A stretch of DNA of 35,186 bases from Bacteroidia bacterium (GTDB lineage Bacteria; Bacteroidota; Bacteroidia; JADZBD01), in contig JAGVMA010000044.1 in assembly GCA_020054095.1 (NCBI GenBank), positions 83,722-118,907 on the forward strand. The letters run 5' to 3'. Within the stretch, counting starts at the first letter, position 1. The number at the start of each line of letters is the position of its first letter. Shown in pieces: positions 8,591 to 17,096 of the stretch. The position numbers and the translations under genes were made by a program. The notes below the pieces were generated by a model. It had not been told where the DNA came from. It searched no databases and saw nothing but the letters and a program-made list of their open reading frames with translations.

Positions 8591-10117
8591 ATGATTCCAT
8601 CCGAAACTTTGTTTTATCTTATTCACTCGCTCGATAAAACAGAAAAAATTCATTTTAAACGTTATGTGGGCAGGGGCGATAAGCTTTACTTGTGGTTATT
8701 TGATTTCATTAAAAAACAAAAACTGTATGACGAAGAAAAAGTAAAAGCCAGATTTAAGAATAATAGTATCGCTAAAAGATTGCCAGCAGTAAAAAATTAT
8801 TTATACCATTTAGTTCTGTATTCGTTGCTCGATTTATATTCTGATAAAAACAGTTATAACTATTGTGATGAACTAATAAGTAAATCAAAAATCTTAATTC
8901 ATAAAGGAATGAATAAAGAGGCGCTTAAATTTCTCGCAAAAGCGCAAGCAATTGCAACAGAAAATGAGTTTTTTTTACACTTACTCGACACATTAGCACT
9001 CGTAAAAAAAATTTATAGAAGCCTTGTAAATACTACAAACGACAATAGATTGTTGAAAATACGATTGCTTGAAGACGATTATTTAAGAAAGTATGACGAA
9101 CTCTCACAGTACTTGAATTTAGATAATGAAATTTTTATTTACCGAAAAAGTATTGTTGTTCCGCGCAATGCAGTTGAAAGAAATATTATTACTCGTAAAC
9201 TTAAAAATCGTCTTTTAAAACGTAAAATTCCTCCACAATCATTTGAAACAAAATTTATTTACTTCAGGTTAAATGGAATTTGCCACAGCTTACTGGGTAA
9301 CGAATCAAAAAGTTTACATTATAGAAAACTACAGATAAACCTATTTGATAACAGTTTAGTAAACTCGCCCGAACGCCTGCACAAATATTCGGGGGCGTTA
9401 TATGAATACGCCACCTCTTTAATTTCACAAAAAAATTATGATGAGGCATTAAAGCAGGCGCAAAAAATATTTTTGATTGCCGATAAATATAAGACGCTGA
9501 GCAACGAGAAAAGTCGTTCTATTTTCTTTAAACGTGGCGTAATAATCGAAACCGATGTTTATATCAGCTCGGCAAATTTTGAAAAAGGAATATCAAGAGT
9601 AAAATATATTCAAGCAGAGCTGAAAAAATTTGGAGATAAAATAGATAAAGACTTGGAGATGATTATTCACTATAATATATCCATTCTCTATTTTCTATCA
9701 GGAGATTATAAGAAATCGCTATTGTGGCTCAATAAAATTATTAACGATAATGACGAATCGTTTGCCTTGGATTTACAATGCTTTTCGCGAATTATTAATC
9801 TTATTTTGCATATTGAAATTGGTAACCACGAGTTGATGGAATATATTGGGAAATCTACTTTGCGCTATTTGGAAAAACGAAAACGACTTTACAGGGCCGA
9901 GCATTTAATTTTAAAATTTATAAAACAATACTTTTCTCCAAAAACAAATTCTGTTGAATTGGTTTACAAAGCAATGCTCAAAGAATTTGAAATACTTGCA
10001 AAGGACAATTTTGAAAAAACAGCATTCAATTATTTTGATTTTATCTCTTGGATTGAAAGTAAAATCACCGGTACAACCATGGCATATATCATTAAACAAA
10101 AGCCACTACAGCATTGA
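8591..10117 (+). CDS. Conserved alpha-helical (TPR-like) Bacteroidota protein of unknown function
   Basis: I chose the ATG at 8591 (MIPSETLFYLIHSLDKTEKIHFKRYV), giving 508 residues; an upstream TTG at 8549 would add an unlikely hydrophobic stretch. There is no signal peptide or membrane segment, so it is probably cytosolic. The sequence is strongly charged and helical, with helix pairs typical of TPR-like solenoids (EALKFLAKAQAIATENEF, YDEALKQAQKIFLIADKY, YNISILYFLSGDYKKSLLWLNKI). The N-terminal block, with 'LFxLIHSLxKxEKxxFKRY' and later 'VKNYLYHLVLYSL', resembles a recurrent Bacteroidota family that I know only as uncharacterised. It ends 45 bp before the histidine kinase start, which has its own promoter. 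No function is claimed. Confidence 0.8.
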   Translation: MIPSETLFYLIHSLDKTEKIHFKRYVGRGDKLYLWLFDFIKKQKLYDEEKVKARFKNNSIAKRLPAVKNYLYHLVLYSLLDLYSDKNSYNYCDELISKSKILIHKGMNKEALKFLAKAQAIATENEFFLHLLDTLALVKKIYRSLVNTTNDNRLLKIRLLEDDYLRKYDELSQYLNLDNEIFIYRKSIVVPRNAVERNIITRKLKNRLLKRKIPPQSFETKFIYFRLNGICHSLLGNESKSLHYRKLQINLFDNSLVNSPERLHKYSGALYEYATSLISQKNYDEALKQAQKIFLIADKYKTLSNEKSRSIFFKRGVIIETDVYISSANFEKGISRVKYIQAELKKFGDKIDKDLEMIIHYNISILYFLSGDYKKSLLWLNKIINDNDESFALDLQCFSRIINLILHIEIGNHELMEYIGKSTLRYLEKRKRLYRAEHLILKFIKQYFSPKTNSVELVYKAMLKEFEILAKDNFEKTAFNYFDFISWIESKITGTTMAYIIKQKPLQH

Positions 10118-10144
10118 TATGCTTATTGGAAAAAGGTATATTTG
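10114..10144 (+). promoter_or_regulatory. Promoter of the histidine kinase gene
   Basis: TTG at 10114-10116, a 20-nt spacer and TATATTTG at 10137-10144 match the Bacteroidota consensus. The GTG start at 10163 lies 18 nt past the -7 box, giving a leader of roughly a dozen nucleotides. An upstream in-frame TTG at 10142 overlaps the -7 box and so cannot be the start of this transcript. Confidence 0.55.
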
Positions 10145-10162
10145 CACGGTAAAAATCAGAAA

Positions 10163-11665
10163 GTGAATTTATACTCACAAAAACAACGTTGGAAACGGCT
10201 GCTCTTCATTGCAGCAATAGTTATCGTTGCCATTTCTATGTGGTACACTAATTCGCTGGTGAAAAAAATAGCTGCCGAAGAACGCGATAAAGTAGCCTTG
10301 TGGGCAGAGGCAATTCAGCGTAAAGCAAATTTGGTAAAATACACCAATGCTCTGTTCGAGGGAATACAAAAAGAAGAGCGAAAAAAAATTGAATTGTGGT
10401 CGCTCGCTAATAAAGAAATTACAAAAGATTATAACGATTACACGTTCATTTTTGAGGTGATAAGAAACAATACAACTATTCCGGTTATTGCCACAGATAA
10501 CAATGGAAATATCACTTTGCACAAAAATTTTGATTCTGCAATGTCGAAAGACAAAAGCTATTTGCAAGCGCAATTAGATACTATGAAGCAACAGCACGAG
10601 CCGATAAAAATAGAAGTATATAGAGGTACAAAAAATTTTATCTATTACCGGGATTCAAAAATATTTGATGATATACGCACAGCATTTAACGGATTGATTC
10701 AAAATTTTATTACCGAAGTGGCAGTAAACAGCGCATCGGTGCCGGTAGTTTATACCGATTCAACAAAGAAAAATATTATCGCATACGGCAAGTTAGATAC
10801 CGCAAAATTATCTGACGAAGGTTACATCAATAAAACAATTGAGAAAATGGCATCGCACAATGCGCCCATAGAAATTGATTTAGGAAACGGTGTGCGCAAT
10901 TATATTTTTTATGAAGAATCATTTTTGCTCACGCAGTTAAAATACTACCCGTTTGTTCAGTTTGGCGTAATCGGCATTTTTTTGATTATCGCTTATATTT
11001 TATTCAGCACATCGCGTAAAGCAGAGCAAAACCAAGTGTGGGTGGGTATGGCAAAGGAAACGGCACATCAATTGGGCACTCCACTTTCATCGTTAATTGC
11101 ATGGATAGAAGTGTTGAAAATGAAAAACGTGGATGAACAAACGATTGCAGAAATGCGAAAAGACATGGGGAGATTGGAAACAATAACAGAACGCTTTTCT
11201 AAAATTGGTTCTATGCCTTTGCTCGACAGGCAAAATATTATTTTGGTGATGAACAATGCCATTGATTATTTTAAAGCACGCTCGTCACAAAACGTAAAAT
11301 ACAATATTGAATACAGCACAAGCCATGTCCTTAATGCACAAGTTAATGTTCCGCTTTTTGATTGGGTGATTGAAAATGTTTGTAAAAATGCAGTTGACGC
11401 GATGGATGGCGTGGGTACAATTACGGTAAACATTATTGACCAAACCCAATTTGTTTACATTGATATTGCTGATACCGGAAAAGGAATAGCAAAATCAAAA
11501 TATAAAACAGTTTTTCAGCCCGGATACACTACAAAAGAGCGTGGCTGGGGTTTGGGGCTTTCTCTAACCAAGCGTATAATCGAGAACTATCATAGCGGAA
11601 AAATTTTTGTAAAGCAATCAGAAACAAATAAAGGAACCACTTTCAGGATAGTTCTTAATAAATAA
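10163..11665 (+). CDS. Membrane sensor histidine kinase with duplicated periplasmic sensor region
   Basis: The start is GTG at 10163 (reads MNLYSQKQRWK), giving 500 residues; this beginning fits related Bacteroidota kinases. TM1 is about residues 14-32 and TM2 about 264-285. The region between contains a coiled-coil-like stretch and two similar halves: IPVIATDNNGNI...NFIYYRDS and VPVVYTDSTKKN...NYIFYEES. The cytosolic part has an H-box with the phospho-acceptor H302 (KETAHQLGTPLSS). The ATPase boxes follow: N (NVCKNAVDAMDG), G1 (DTGKGIA) and G2 (GWGLGLSLTKRII). It autophosphorylates and passes phosphate to a response regulator, but none is encoded nearby, so it is an orphan. It overlaps hemW by one base (TAATG), suggesting coupled translation. 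The signal is unknown. Confidence 0.92.
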   Translation: MNLYSQKQRWKRLLFIAAIVIVAISMWYTNSLVKKIAAEERDKVALWAEAIQRKANLVKYTNALFEGIQKEERKKIELWSLANKEITKDYNDYTFIFEVIRNNTTIPVIATDNNGNITLHKNFDSAMSKDKSYLQAQLDTMKQQHEPIKIEVYRGTKNFIYYRDSKIFDDIRTAFNGLIQNFITEVAVNSASVPVVYTDSTKKNIIAYGKLDTAKLSDEGYINKTIEKMASHNAPIEIDLGNGVRNYIFYEESFLLTQLKYYPFVQFGVIGIFLIIAYILFSTSRKAEQNQVWVGMAKETAHQLGTPLSSLIAWIEVLKMKNVDEQTIAEMRKDMGRLETITERFSKIGSMPLLDRQNIILVMNNAIDYFKARSSQNVKYNIEYSTSHVLNAQVNVPLFDWVIENVCKNAVDAMDGVGTITVNIIDQTQFVYIDIADTGKGIAKSKYKTVFQPGYTTKERGWGLGLSLTKRIIENYHSGKIFVKQSETNKGTTFRIVLNK

Positions 11666-12792
11666 TGGCCGGAATTTATATACACATTCCTTTTTGTAAA
11701 CAAGCCTGCCATTATTGCGATTTTCACTTTTCAACTACACTACATAATAAATCCGATTTAATTAAAGCACTTATTCGCGAAATTGAATTGAGGAAAAAAT
11801 ACTTACAAGGCCCAAAAATTGAAACTATTTATTTTGGTGGCGGCACACCAAGCATTTTATCCGAAAGCGAATTGGATCAAATCTTCGAATCAGTTTATTC
11901 TTCATATGAAGTTAATAACGATGCGGAAATTACACTAGAAGCCAACCCCGATGATTTAACACTTCATAAAATTAAAGAACTGAAAAAATCTCCGTTTAAT
12001 AGATTAAGTATTGGCGTTCAGAGTTTTTATGACGAAGATTTAAAATGGATGAATAGGGCTCACAATCAATCGCAATCGGAACGAGCCATTAAAGAATCGC
12101 AAGATTGCGGATTCGAAAACATCACCGTTGATTTAATTTATGGATTACCGAATTTAACGGATAATAATTGGGAACAAAATCTAAATAAAGCATTTGCAAT
12201 GGATGTTCAGCATATATCAGCATATTGCTTAACCATAGAACCACGAACGGCACTTGCTGATTTTGTTAAAAAGGGAAAGGTATCGAATGCGGACGAAGAA
12301 AAAAATGCCAATCAATTTTTAATAATGACCTCGCTTATGAGGGAAAACGATTTTCTGCAATACGAAATTTCTAATTTTTGCAAAAACGAAATGTATTCGA
12401 AACACAATAGCAATTATTGGAAGGGAGAACATTACATCGGCATTGGTCCATCGGCCCATTCATTTGATGGAAGCTCACGACAGTGGAATGTTAAAAACAA
12501 TAACAGATATATTAAATCGGCTAACGAAAACAAAATTGATGCAGATATAGAGCAGCTAACCGATAAACAAAAATACAATGAGTATATATTGACCTCGCTT
12601 CGTACTATTTGGGGAGTTGATACTGAGCGAGTAAATGAAAAATTTGGCGCAACAATCCACAGTCATTTCTTGCATGAGCTTAGCCGCTATAAAGACTCAG
12701 ATTACATTGTTAAAAAAGAAAATAACATAACTTTAACCGATAGCGGTAAATTGATTGCCGATAAAATAGCATCAGATTTGTTTGTCATGTAA
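11665..12792 (+). CDS. hemW: Radical SAM protein HemW (heme chaperone, coproporphyrinogen III oxidase-like)
   Basis: The 375-residue protein has the radical-SAM cluster motif C11-x3-C15-x2-C18 followed by DF, then GGGTPS (SAM binding), LEANPDD, LSIGVQSF and DLIYGLP, all typical of HemW/HemN-like proteins. The HNSNYW motif (about residue 248) is the HNxxYW heme-binding signature that separates HemW from true HemN. HemW transfers heme to target proteins rather than oxidising coproporphyrinogen, although older annotations call it oxygen-independent coproporphyrinogen oxidase. The ATG overlaps the kinase stop by one base. The cyclase-family gene starts 16 nt after the hemW stop, so the three genes probably form one operon. 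Length and motifs are complete. Confidence 0.95.
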   Translation: MAGIYIHIPFCKQACHYCDFHFSTTLHNKSDLIKALIREIELRKKYLQGPKIETIYFGGGTPSILSESELDQIFESVYSSYEVNNDAEITLEANPDDLTLHKIKELKKSPFNRLSIGVQSFYDEDLKWMNRAHNQSQSERAIKESQDCGFENITVDLIYGLPNLTDNNWEQNLNKAFAMDVQHISAYCLTIEPRTALADFVKKGKVSNADEEKNANQFLIMTSLMRENDFLQYEISNFCKNEMYSKHNSNYWKGEHYIGIGPSAHSFDGSSRQWNVKNNNRYIKSANENKIDADIEQLTDKQKYNEYILTSLRTIWGVDTERVNEKFGATIHSHFLHELSRYKDSDYIVKKENNITLTDSGKLIADKIASDLFVM

Positions 12793-12808
12793 CCTAATTC
12801 CAACATTT

Positions 12809-13555
12809 ATGTTGTCAGAAATAAAAGTGAATAACAAAACGGTTAAAGTTGATTTGTCAAAACCAATTGATATTTCCATAGCCATCAAATCATCTAAGGA
12901 AAATTTAAGTGCTTGGTATGTACAGCCACCGCTTTTTGAACCGGTGAAAATGGGTGATTGGGTAGGTGATGTTAATCAGGGCGGTTCAGTAAATTTCAGA
13001 GATATTTTTTTTAACCCACACGGGCATGGCACACATACCGAATGTGTGGGGCACATCAGCAAAGAAAAAATTTCGATAAACGATTGCTTAAAAGAGTTTT
13101 TCTTTTTTGCTAAACTAATCACAGTGAATCCCGAAAAAATAAATGGTGACGAAGTGATCACTTTGGATGAAGTAAAAAAGGAATTAAATAACTGCGATGC
13201 AACAGCTTTGGTTATAAGGACAAGCCCTAATGAGGCATCAAAATTATCGCGCAAGTATTCTAACACCAACCCTCCGTACATTCATCACGATGCGGTGAAG
13301 TACATAACCTCGCTTGGCATCAATCACTTGCTTATTGATTTGCCATCTGTTGACAAAGAAATGGACGGTGGCACATTGCTTTCGCATCATGTTTTTTGGG
13401 AATACCCTGCAAATACTAAACTGCACCGCACAATTACAGAGTTGATTTTTATTTCCAATGAAATTCCAGATGGAGATTATCTGCTTAATTTACAAATAGC
13501 AAGTTTTGAAAATGACGCCACACCGAGTAAGCCGATTTTGTATAAAGTGAATTAG
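12809..13555 (+). CDS. Cyclase-family metal-dependent hydrolase (kynurenine formamidase-like fold)
   Basis: The ATG at 12809 (MLSEIKVNNKTVKV) gives 248 residues; an upstream TTG would overlap hemW. The metal-binding motif sits at residues 71-78: H71-G-H73-G-T-H76-T-E78. In most members of the cyclase family (PF04199; kynurenine formamidase, isatin hydrolase) the motif is HxGTHxD, so Glu replaces Asp here. Later features include ATALVIRTSPNE, NPPYIHHDAVKYI, LLIDLPSVD and a C-terminal GDYLLNLQI strand, all consistent with the fold. The substrate cannot be read from sequence: no other tryptophan-degradation genes are nearby, so kynurenine formamidase activity should not be assumed. It is the last gene of the presumed kinase-hemW operon. 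Confidence 0.85.
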   Translation: MLSEIKVNNKTVKVDLSKPIDISIAIKSSKENLSAWYVQPPLFEPVKMGDWVGDVNQGGSVNFRDIFFNPHGHGTHTECVGHISKEKISINDCLKEFFFFAKLITVNPEKINGDEVITLDEVKKELNNCDATALVIRTSPNEASKLSRKYSNTNPPYIHHDAVKYITSLGINHLLIDLPSVDKEMDGGTLLSHHVFWEYPANTKLHRTITELIFISNEIPDGDYLLNLQIASFENDATPSKPILYKVN

Positions 13556-13653
13556 TATAGCCCAATCGGGAATCAAATAGTTTTATTTTTTTGAAGCTTA
13601 TTTATTTTACATGGAAGTTTATCCAATTTATTTTAGCGTAAATACATTTTAAT

Positions 13654-14377
13654 ATGAAAAAAACGCTGTCCCTTATTTTCTGCTTGTTGCAGATTGCGTT
13701 TTTATCTGCACAAAATAATTTTTTAACCATTTACGAAAAAGCAAACGTTACAACCGTAAACTATCCTATGCAAATAGCAAGGCCATTTATTAAAAGCGAA
13801 ATACAAAATTTTCCGCAAGCGATTGTAAATGGAATTCCCGTTAGCACACAAGCAGATGTGAAACAGTGGTACAGTGATGGTAGCGTAGAGCACGCCATCA
13901 TTAGTTTTTTTATTCCGCAGCTTGCTGCCAACGATTCGGTTCTGGTTAGTTTTCAAAATCAAAATACAGGTAATAATAATGGCGCTTTGTCGCAGCAGCA
14001 AATGCTCGTAACCACGGTAATAATAATGTGGGAATGACAAATAATTTTAGTTTATATCCTTTATATGAATTTTTTCCTGTGAACACAGTAAATCCGCGCT
14101 GTTCTGACTGGCTAATTGATTGTGGCGCACTTGAAACATGTATCGTTTCAGAAGAAGAAAATTTGAACGGACAAATAAACATTACACTACTCCCCCATGA
14201 GATACATTGCAGTAAAATAGCTACCTAATTGAGCTTTTTGATGCAACAGGGAAAAACATATTACGAGTAAAAAATACCAACACACTAAAATTTACTTTAA
14301 CCACTAATGGTGTTTATATTATTAAAGTAACTAAAGGCGAGAACGAACAATTTTTGAAAATTGTTTCGGTTAATTAG
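13654..14377 (+). pseudogene. Decayed T9SS cargo gene (N-terminal domain and sorting tail remain, in different frames)
   Basis: Three pieces in three frames look like one broken gene. The first (13654-14037, 127 aa) has a signal peptide (MKKTLSLIFCLLQIAFLSAQ) and a beta-rich domain with VSTQADVKQWYSDGSVEHAIISF. This resembles the N-terminal RIFT-barrel domain of PcRGLX/YetA-like proteins. The second (about 14028-14228) has no recognisable motif. The third (14222-14377) reads YLIELFDATGKNILRV, LTTNGVYIIKV and ends FLKIVSVN, which is the second half of a T9SS type A sorting tail without its FPNP start or any start codon. The best reading is internal deletion plus frameshifts in a secreted, surface-targeted protein. 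Sequencing error alone would not remove the middle. Domain assignment of the first piece is moderate. Confidence 0.72.
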
Positions 14378-14398
14378 TTTTTTTCAGAATCAAAAAAT

Positions 14399-14406
14399 TA
14401 TCTTTA
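14399..14406 (+). promoter_or_regulatory. Possible -7 element for rnc
   Basis: TATCTTTA differs from TAnnTTTG at the last position and ends 19 nt before the rnc GTG start, the usual position. No clear -33 TTTG was found, so this is weak. Confidence 0.3.
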
Positions 14407-14425
14407 CAAATCAATTATTTGATTT

Positions 14426-15145
14426 GTGAAATTAATTCCCTCGCAACTAAAGCAACTATTCTCCAGCGATAAAGTATTCAGTAAATCGCTGAAAAATATT
14501 TTAGGTTTTTACCCCGATAATATTTTGCTTTACAAGCAAGCATTTAGACACAGTTCAATAGCGCAAGAGATAAAGCAAGGTGTGCGCGATAGTAATGAGC
14601 GACTTGAATTTTTAGGCGATGCAGTTTTGGGAGCTGTGGTAGCAGAATATTTGTTTAAAATGTTTCCTTACAAAGACGAAGGTTTTTTAACTAAGATGCG
14701 CTCGAAAATGGTGAGTCGCGCACAGCTTAATCAGCTATCGGCCAAATTGGGCATTGATAAATTTATAGAATCGTCCTTAGAAAAAGGCAGTAACAGCAGC
14801 GCCATAAAAGGCGATGCTTTTGAAGCTTTATTAGGTGCAGTTTATCTTGACAAAGGTTACGATTCGGCACGTGATTTTATTTTAAACAGAATTATTAAAT
14901 CGCATGTTGATATTAACGAAATAGAAACACGTGAAGATTATAAAAGCAAGTTGATAGAGTGGGCGCAAAAAGAAAAAAAGGAATTACGATTTAATATGTT
15001 AGAAGAAGCGAATACTAAAAACGATAAACTTTTTTTAATAGAAGTGGCTGTAGCTGCCGAACCGAAAGGGCGAGGACAACACCATTCGAAAAGAAGGGCA
15101 GAGCAAATAGCTGCTGAGGCCGCTTGCCAGTCGCTTAATATTTAA
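14426..15145 (+). CDS. rnc: Ribonuclease III
   Basis: RNase III cuts double-stranded RNA during rRNA maturation and mRNA turnover. The 239-residue protein has the catalytic signature NERLEFLGD at residues 57-65 with the acidic residues E61 and D65, and a second acidic site in GDAFEALLGAVYLDKG. A C-terminal dsRNA-binding domain (about 165-239) ends in a KRRAEQIAAEAAC helix. Domain order and length are normal. The start is GTG at 14426. The gene follows the decayed cargo gene by 48 bp. Its stop is only 5 bp from the stop of the convergent TlpA-like gene, with no terminator between them, so antisense overlap of transcripts is likely; RNase III itself degrades such duplexes. Confidence 0.96.
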   Translation: MKLIPSQLKQLFSSDKVFSKSLKNILGFYPDNILLYKQAFRHSSIAQEIKQGVRDSNERLEFLGDAVLGAVVAEYLFKMFPYKDEGFLTKMRSKMVSRAQLNQLSAKLGIDKFIESSLEKGSNSSAIKGDAFEALLGAVYLDKGYDSARDFILNRIIKSHVDINEIETREDYKSKLIEWAQKEKKELRFNMLEEANTKNDKLFLIEVAVAAEPKGRGQHHSKRRAEQIAAEAACQSLNI

Positions 15146-15150
15146 ATGGT

Positions 15151-16431
15151 TTACTCATTAAGTAGCTTTTCAATAAAGTTCAGATTATCTTCCGTCCATT
15201 TCTCATAATATTCGCCTGTGCCAGGTCCATTAAAGCCGGTGTGTATTTTTCGCACAACGCCATTTTTATCAATGTAAATAGTGGTTGGAAAAGACATGAT
15301 AGCATTTAGCATTGGCAGCACATTTGAAGCTTGGTCTTTTCCTGTTTTTTGAGTTAACAAAATATCATATTGCACATCAAACTTTTTTTTGAGTCGTTCG
15401 CAATTGTATTTTGCTTTTTCAAATGCAGTGTCTTTTTCAAAAGCAAGTGCAATAATTTCTATACCTTTTGATTTGTACTTTTTGTAAAATTCAGATAAAT
15501 ATCTTGTTTCATCCATGCAATTGGGACACCACGAGCCCATCACTTGCACTATAATAACTTTGTTTTTGTATTTCTCATCAGTAAGCGAAATGGTTTTTCC
15601 TTCAAGATTTTTAAAAGAAAAATTTATTTTTTCAGTTCCATTTTTCAGATACGTTAATGAATCGGGGTTGGTTAGTTGGTAATCATCATTTTTTTTTGCA
15701 ACCCACTTTTCATGCCAATGCGCACCTGAATAAAAATCTCCGGCAATTGTTCCATCCTTTAATTTCTTCCCTTTAAATACAAAAGCGTGTGAGCCATCAA
15801 AGCATTGCAATGTTATAAAGGTATCAACGGGTAAATTTTTTAGTTTGTTTTCGTGTGTTATTTCTGGTGTGCCACACAGATAGCGATAGTCTCCCGTTTC
15901 GGTTAAAAAAGTTCCGTACATAAAATCCCAGCAATTTGGCGTGGCGAAAATACCTAATGCCTTATACTCGTTTTCTTTGTCTCCGGGACTAAATGTGGTT
16001 TCCCATTTACCTTCAAAAAAACTACAACCGTAGCATGATGCTGCGGTTTTGTAAATAAATTCCTTAGCTGAAAACGGGATAATGTTTTTTGTTTTACGGG
16101 CATGGTTTATCCACACGCCTGAAATGGAATCGTTTCTTTCAAATTTGCTTTGCCACTTGCACCTGAACTCCGAATCGAAGACAGGCATTTTAAAGTATAT
16201 AGAATCTGCTGTAATTTTTATTTCTGTAACAGTAATTACTTCTCCGGCATTATAAATGTAAATCTCGGGCTTAGGTCGTGTTACCATTTTAAAGTAAAAA
16301 CTCAAGCTAATAGAATCGTTTAGTTTCAATTTCGCATTCCAAGCATGGCCGCCTCCAGCAAAGTGGCAATCCATTTTTGTTTGAGCATGACCTAAAGCCG
16401 AAATAAATAGGAAAAGAAAATATTTTTTCAT
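15151..16431 (-). CDS. Exported TlpA-like thioredoxin-fold protein with unknown N-terminal domain
   Basis: The ATG at 16431 gives a clean signal peptide (MKKYFLFLFISALGHAQ) and 426 residues; an ATG at 16467 would add 12 unlikely residues. The first 270 residues are beta-rich with ASCYGCSFFEGKWETTF and a Cys in GHAWN..CHFAGGGH. They resemble the DUF-type N-terminal region common in Bacteroidota TlpA proteins, without an assigned role. The C-terminal 150 residues are a TlpA/AhpC-type thioredoxin fold: GKTISLTDEKYKNKVIIVQVMGSWC, active site W301-C-P-N-C305, and the cis-Pro region FPTTIYIDKNGVV. It probably acts as a periplasmic thiol-disulfide reductase. It is convergent with rnc and divergent from the next small secreted protein. 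The substrate is unknown. Confidence 0.88.
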   Translation of the reverse strand: MKKYFLFLFISALGHAQTKMDCHFAGGGHAWNAKLKLNDSISLSFYFKMVTRPKPEIYIYNAGEVITVTEIKITADSIYFKMPVFDSEFRCKWQSKFERNDSISGVWINHARKTKNIIPFSAKEFIYKTAASCYGCSFFEGKWETTFSPGDKENEYKALGIFATPNCWDFMYGTFLTETGDYRYLCGTPEITHENKLKNLPVDTFITLQCFDGSHAFVFKGKKLKDGTIAGDFYSGAHWHEKWVAKKNDDYQLTNPDSLTYLKNGTEKINFSFKNLEGKTISLTDEKYKNKVIIVQVMGSWCPNCMDETRYLSEFYKKYKSKGIEIIALAFEKDTAFEKAKYNCERLKKKFDVQYDILLTQKTGKDQASNVLPMLNAIMSFPTTIYIDKNGVVRKIHTGFNGPGTGEYYEKWTEDNLNFIEKLLNE

Positions 16432-16478
16432 TAGCACTAATTTATGGAAATTGGTGGTATAATTCATCGGTTATATAA

Positions 16479-17096
16479 ATGACACTAAAAATGAAACTTA
16501 TTTTCTGTATTCTATTTTGCGGTTTTACGCATATTTCAATGGCAACAAATAAAGTAAATATTGATTCGCTTGTTAAACTTGGCAGAGATTCACTGATAAA
16601 AATTGCTGCTAAAAAAATTAACGATGAAAAATTTAACTCCGATAACTACGACAGAATAACAGTAAAATACAACAACACCGATTTAATTGTGGAATTTCAA
16701 TTAGCAGTTACCGTTAAAGGCGGAAACGATTGCTATTACGATGCAGTATCAGTATCGGTAGTTAAAGGTCTTACAAGTAAAAGTATTATAGGTGATTGCG
16801 ATGAACCAAAATTTTACACAGCTCCTAAATCGGATAAAAAAACGATACAATTTGTTTTTGATGCAATTAATAAAAGTGACGAAGTGGGTGATATCAAAGA
16901 CAATAAATTATCGCCCGGCAATACAATGGAAATTTCGGAGCACGCTACATATTACTATGTGGAAGTAAGCAGTTGGTCAACCTATTCGCATTACAAAGTG
17001 CATAAAATAACGGGTAAAATTACCGATGCAAATCATAAGCATTATGCCCGCAATTCAAAGGAAGAGAATGAGTGGAAGTTTTTAGGAGCTGACTAA
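16479..17096 (+). CDS. Small exported protein of unknown function
   Basis: I do not recognise this 205-residue protein. It starts with a signal peptide (MKLIFCILFCGFTHISMA); the ATG at 16491 gives the tighter version and the ATG at 16479 adds four residues. The mature part is mixed alpha/beta, with one Cys pair (NDCYYD and GDCDEP), many Tyr residues near the C-terminus (HATYYYVEVSSWSTYSHYKVHK) and no lipobox or T9SS tail, so it is probably periplasmic. It is divergent from the TlpA-like gene, and its product contains two cysteines that a thiol-disulfide protein could act on; this link is only positional. Its stop codon overlaps the stop of the convergent dehydrogenase gene. Confidence 0.75.
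   Translation: MTLKMKLIFCILFCGFTHISMATNKVNIDSLVKLGRDSLIKIAAKKINDEKFNSDNYDRITVKYNNTDLIVEFQLAVTVKGGNDCYYDAVSVSVVKGLTSKSIIGDCDEPKFYTAPKSDKKTIQFVFDAINKSDEVGDIKDNKLSPGNTMEISEHATYYYVEVSSWSTYSHYKVHKITGKITDANHKHYARNSKEENEWKFLGAD

Noticed and set aside
12782-12808. Cyclase-family start at the TTG at 12782
   Set aside because: It overlaps the hemW end and adds a short unrelated peptide; the ATG at 12809 gives the normal family start.
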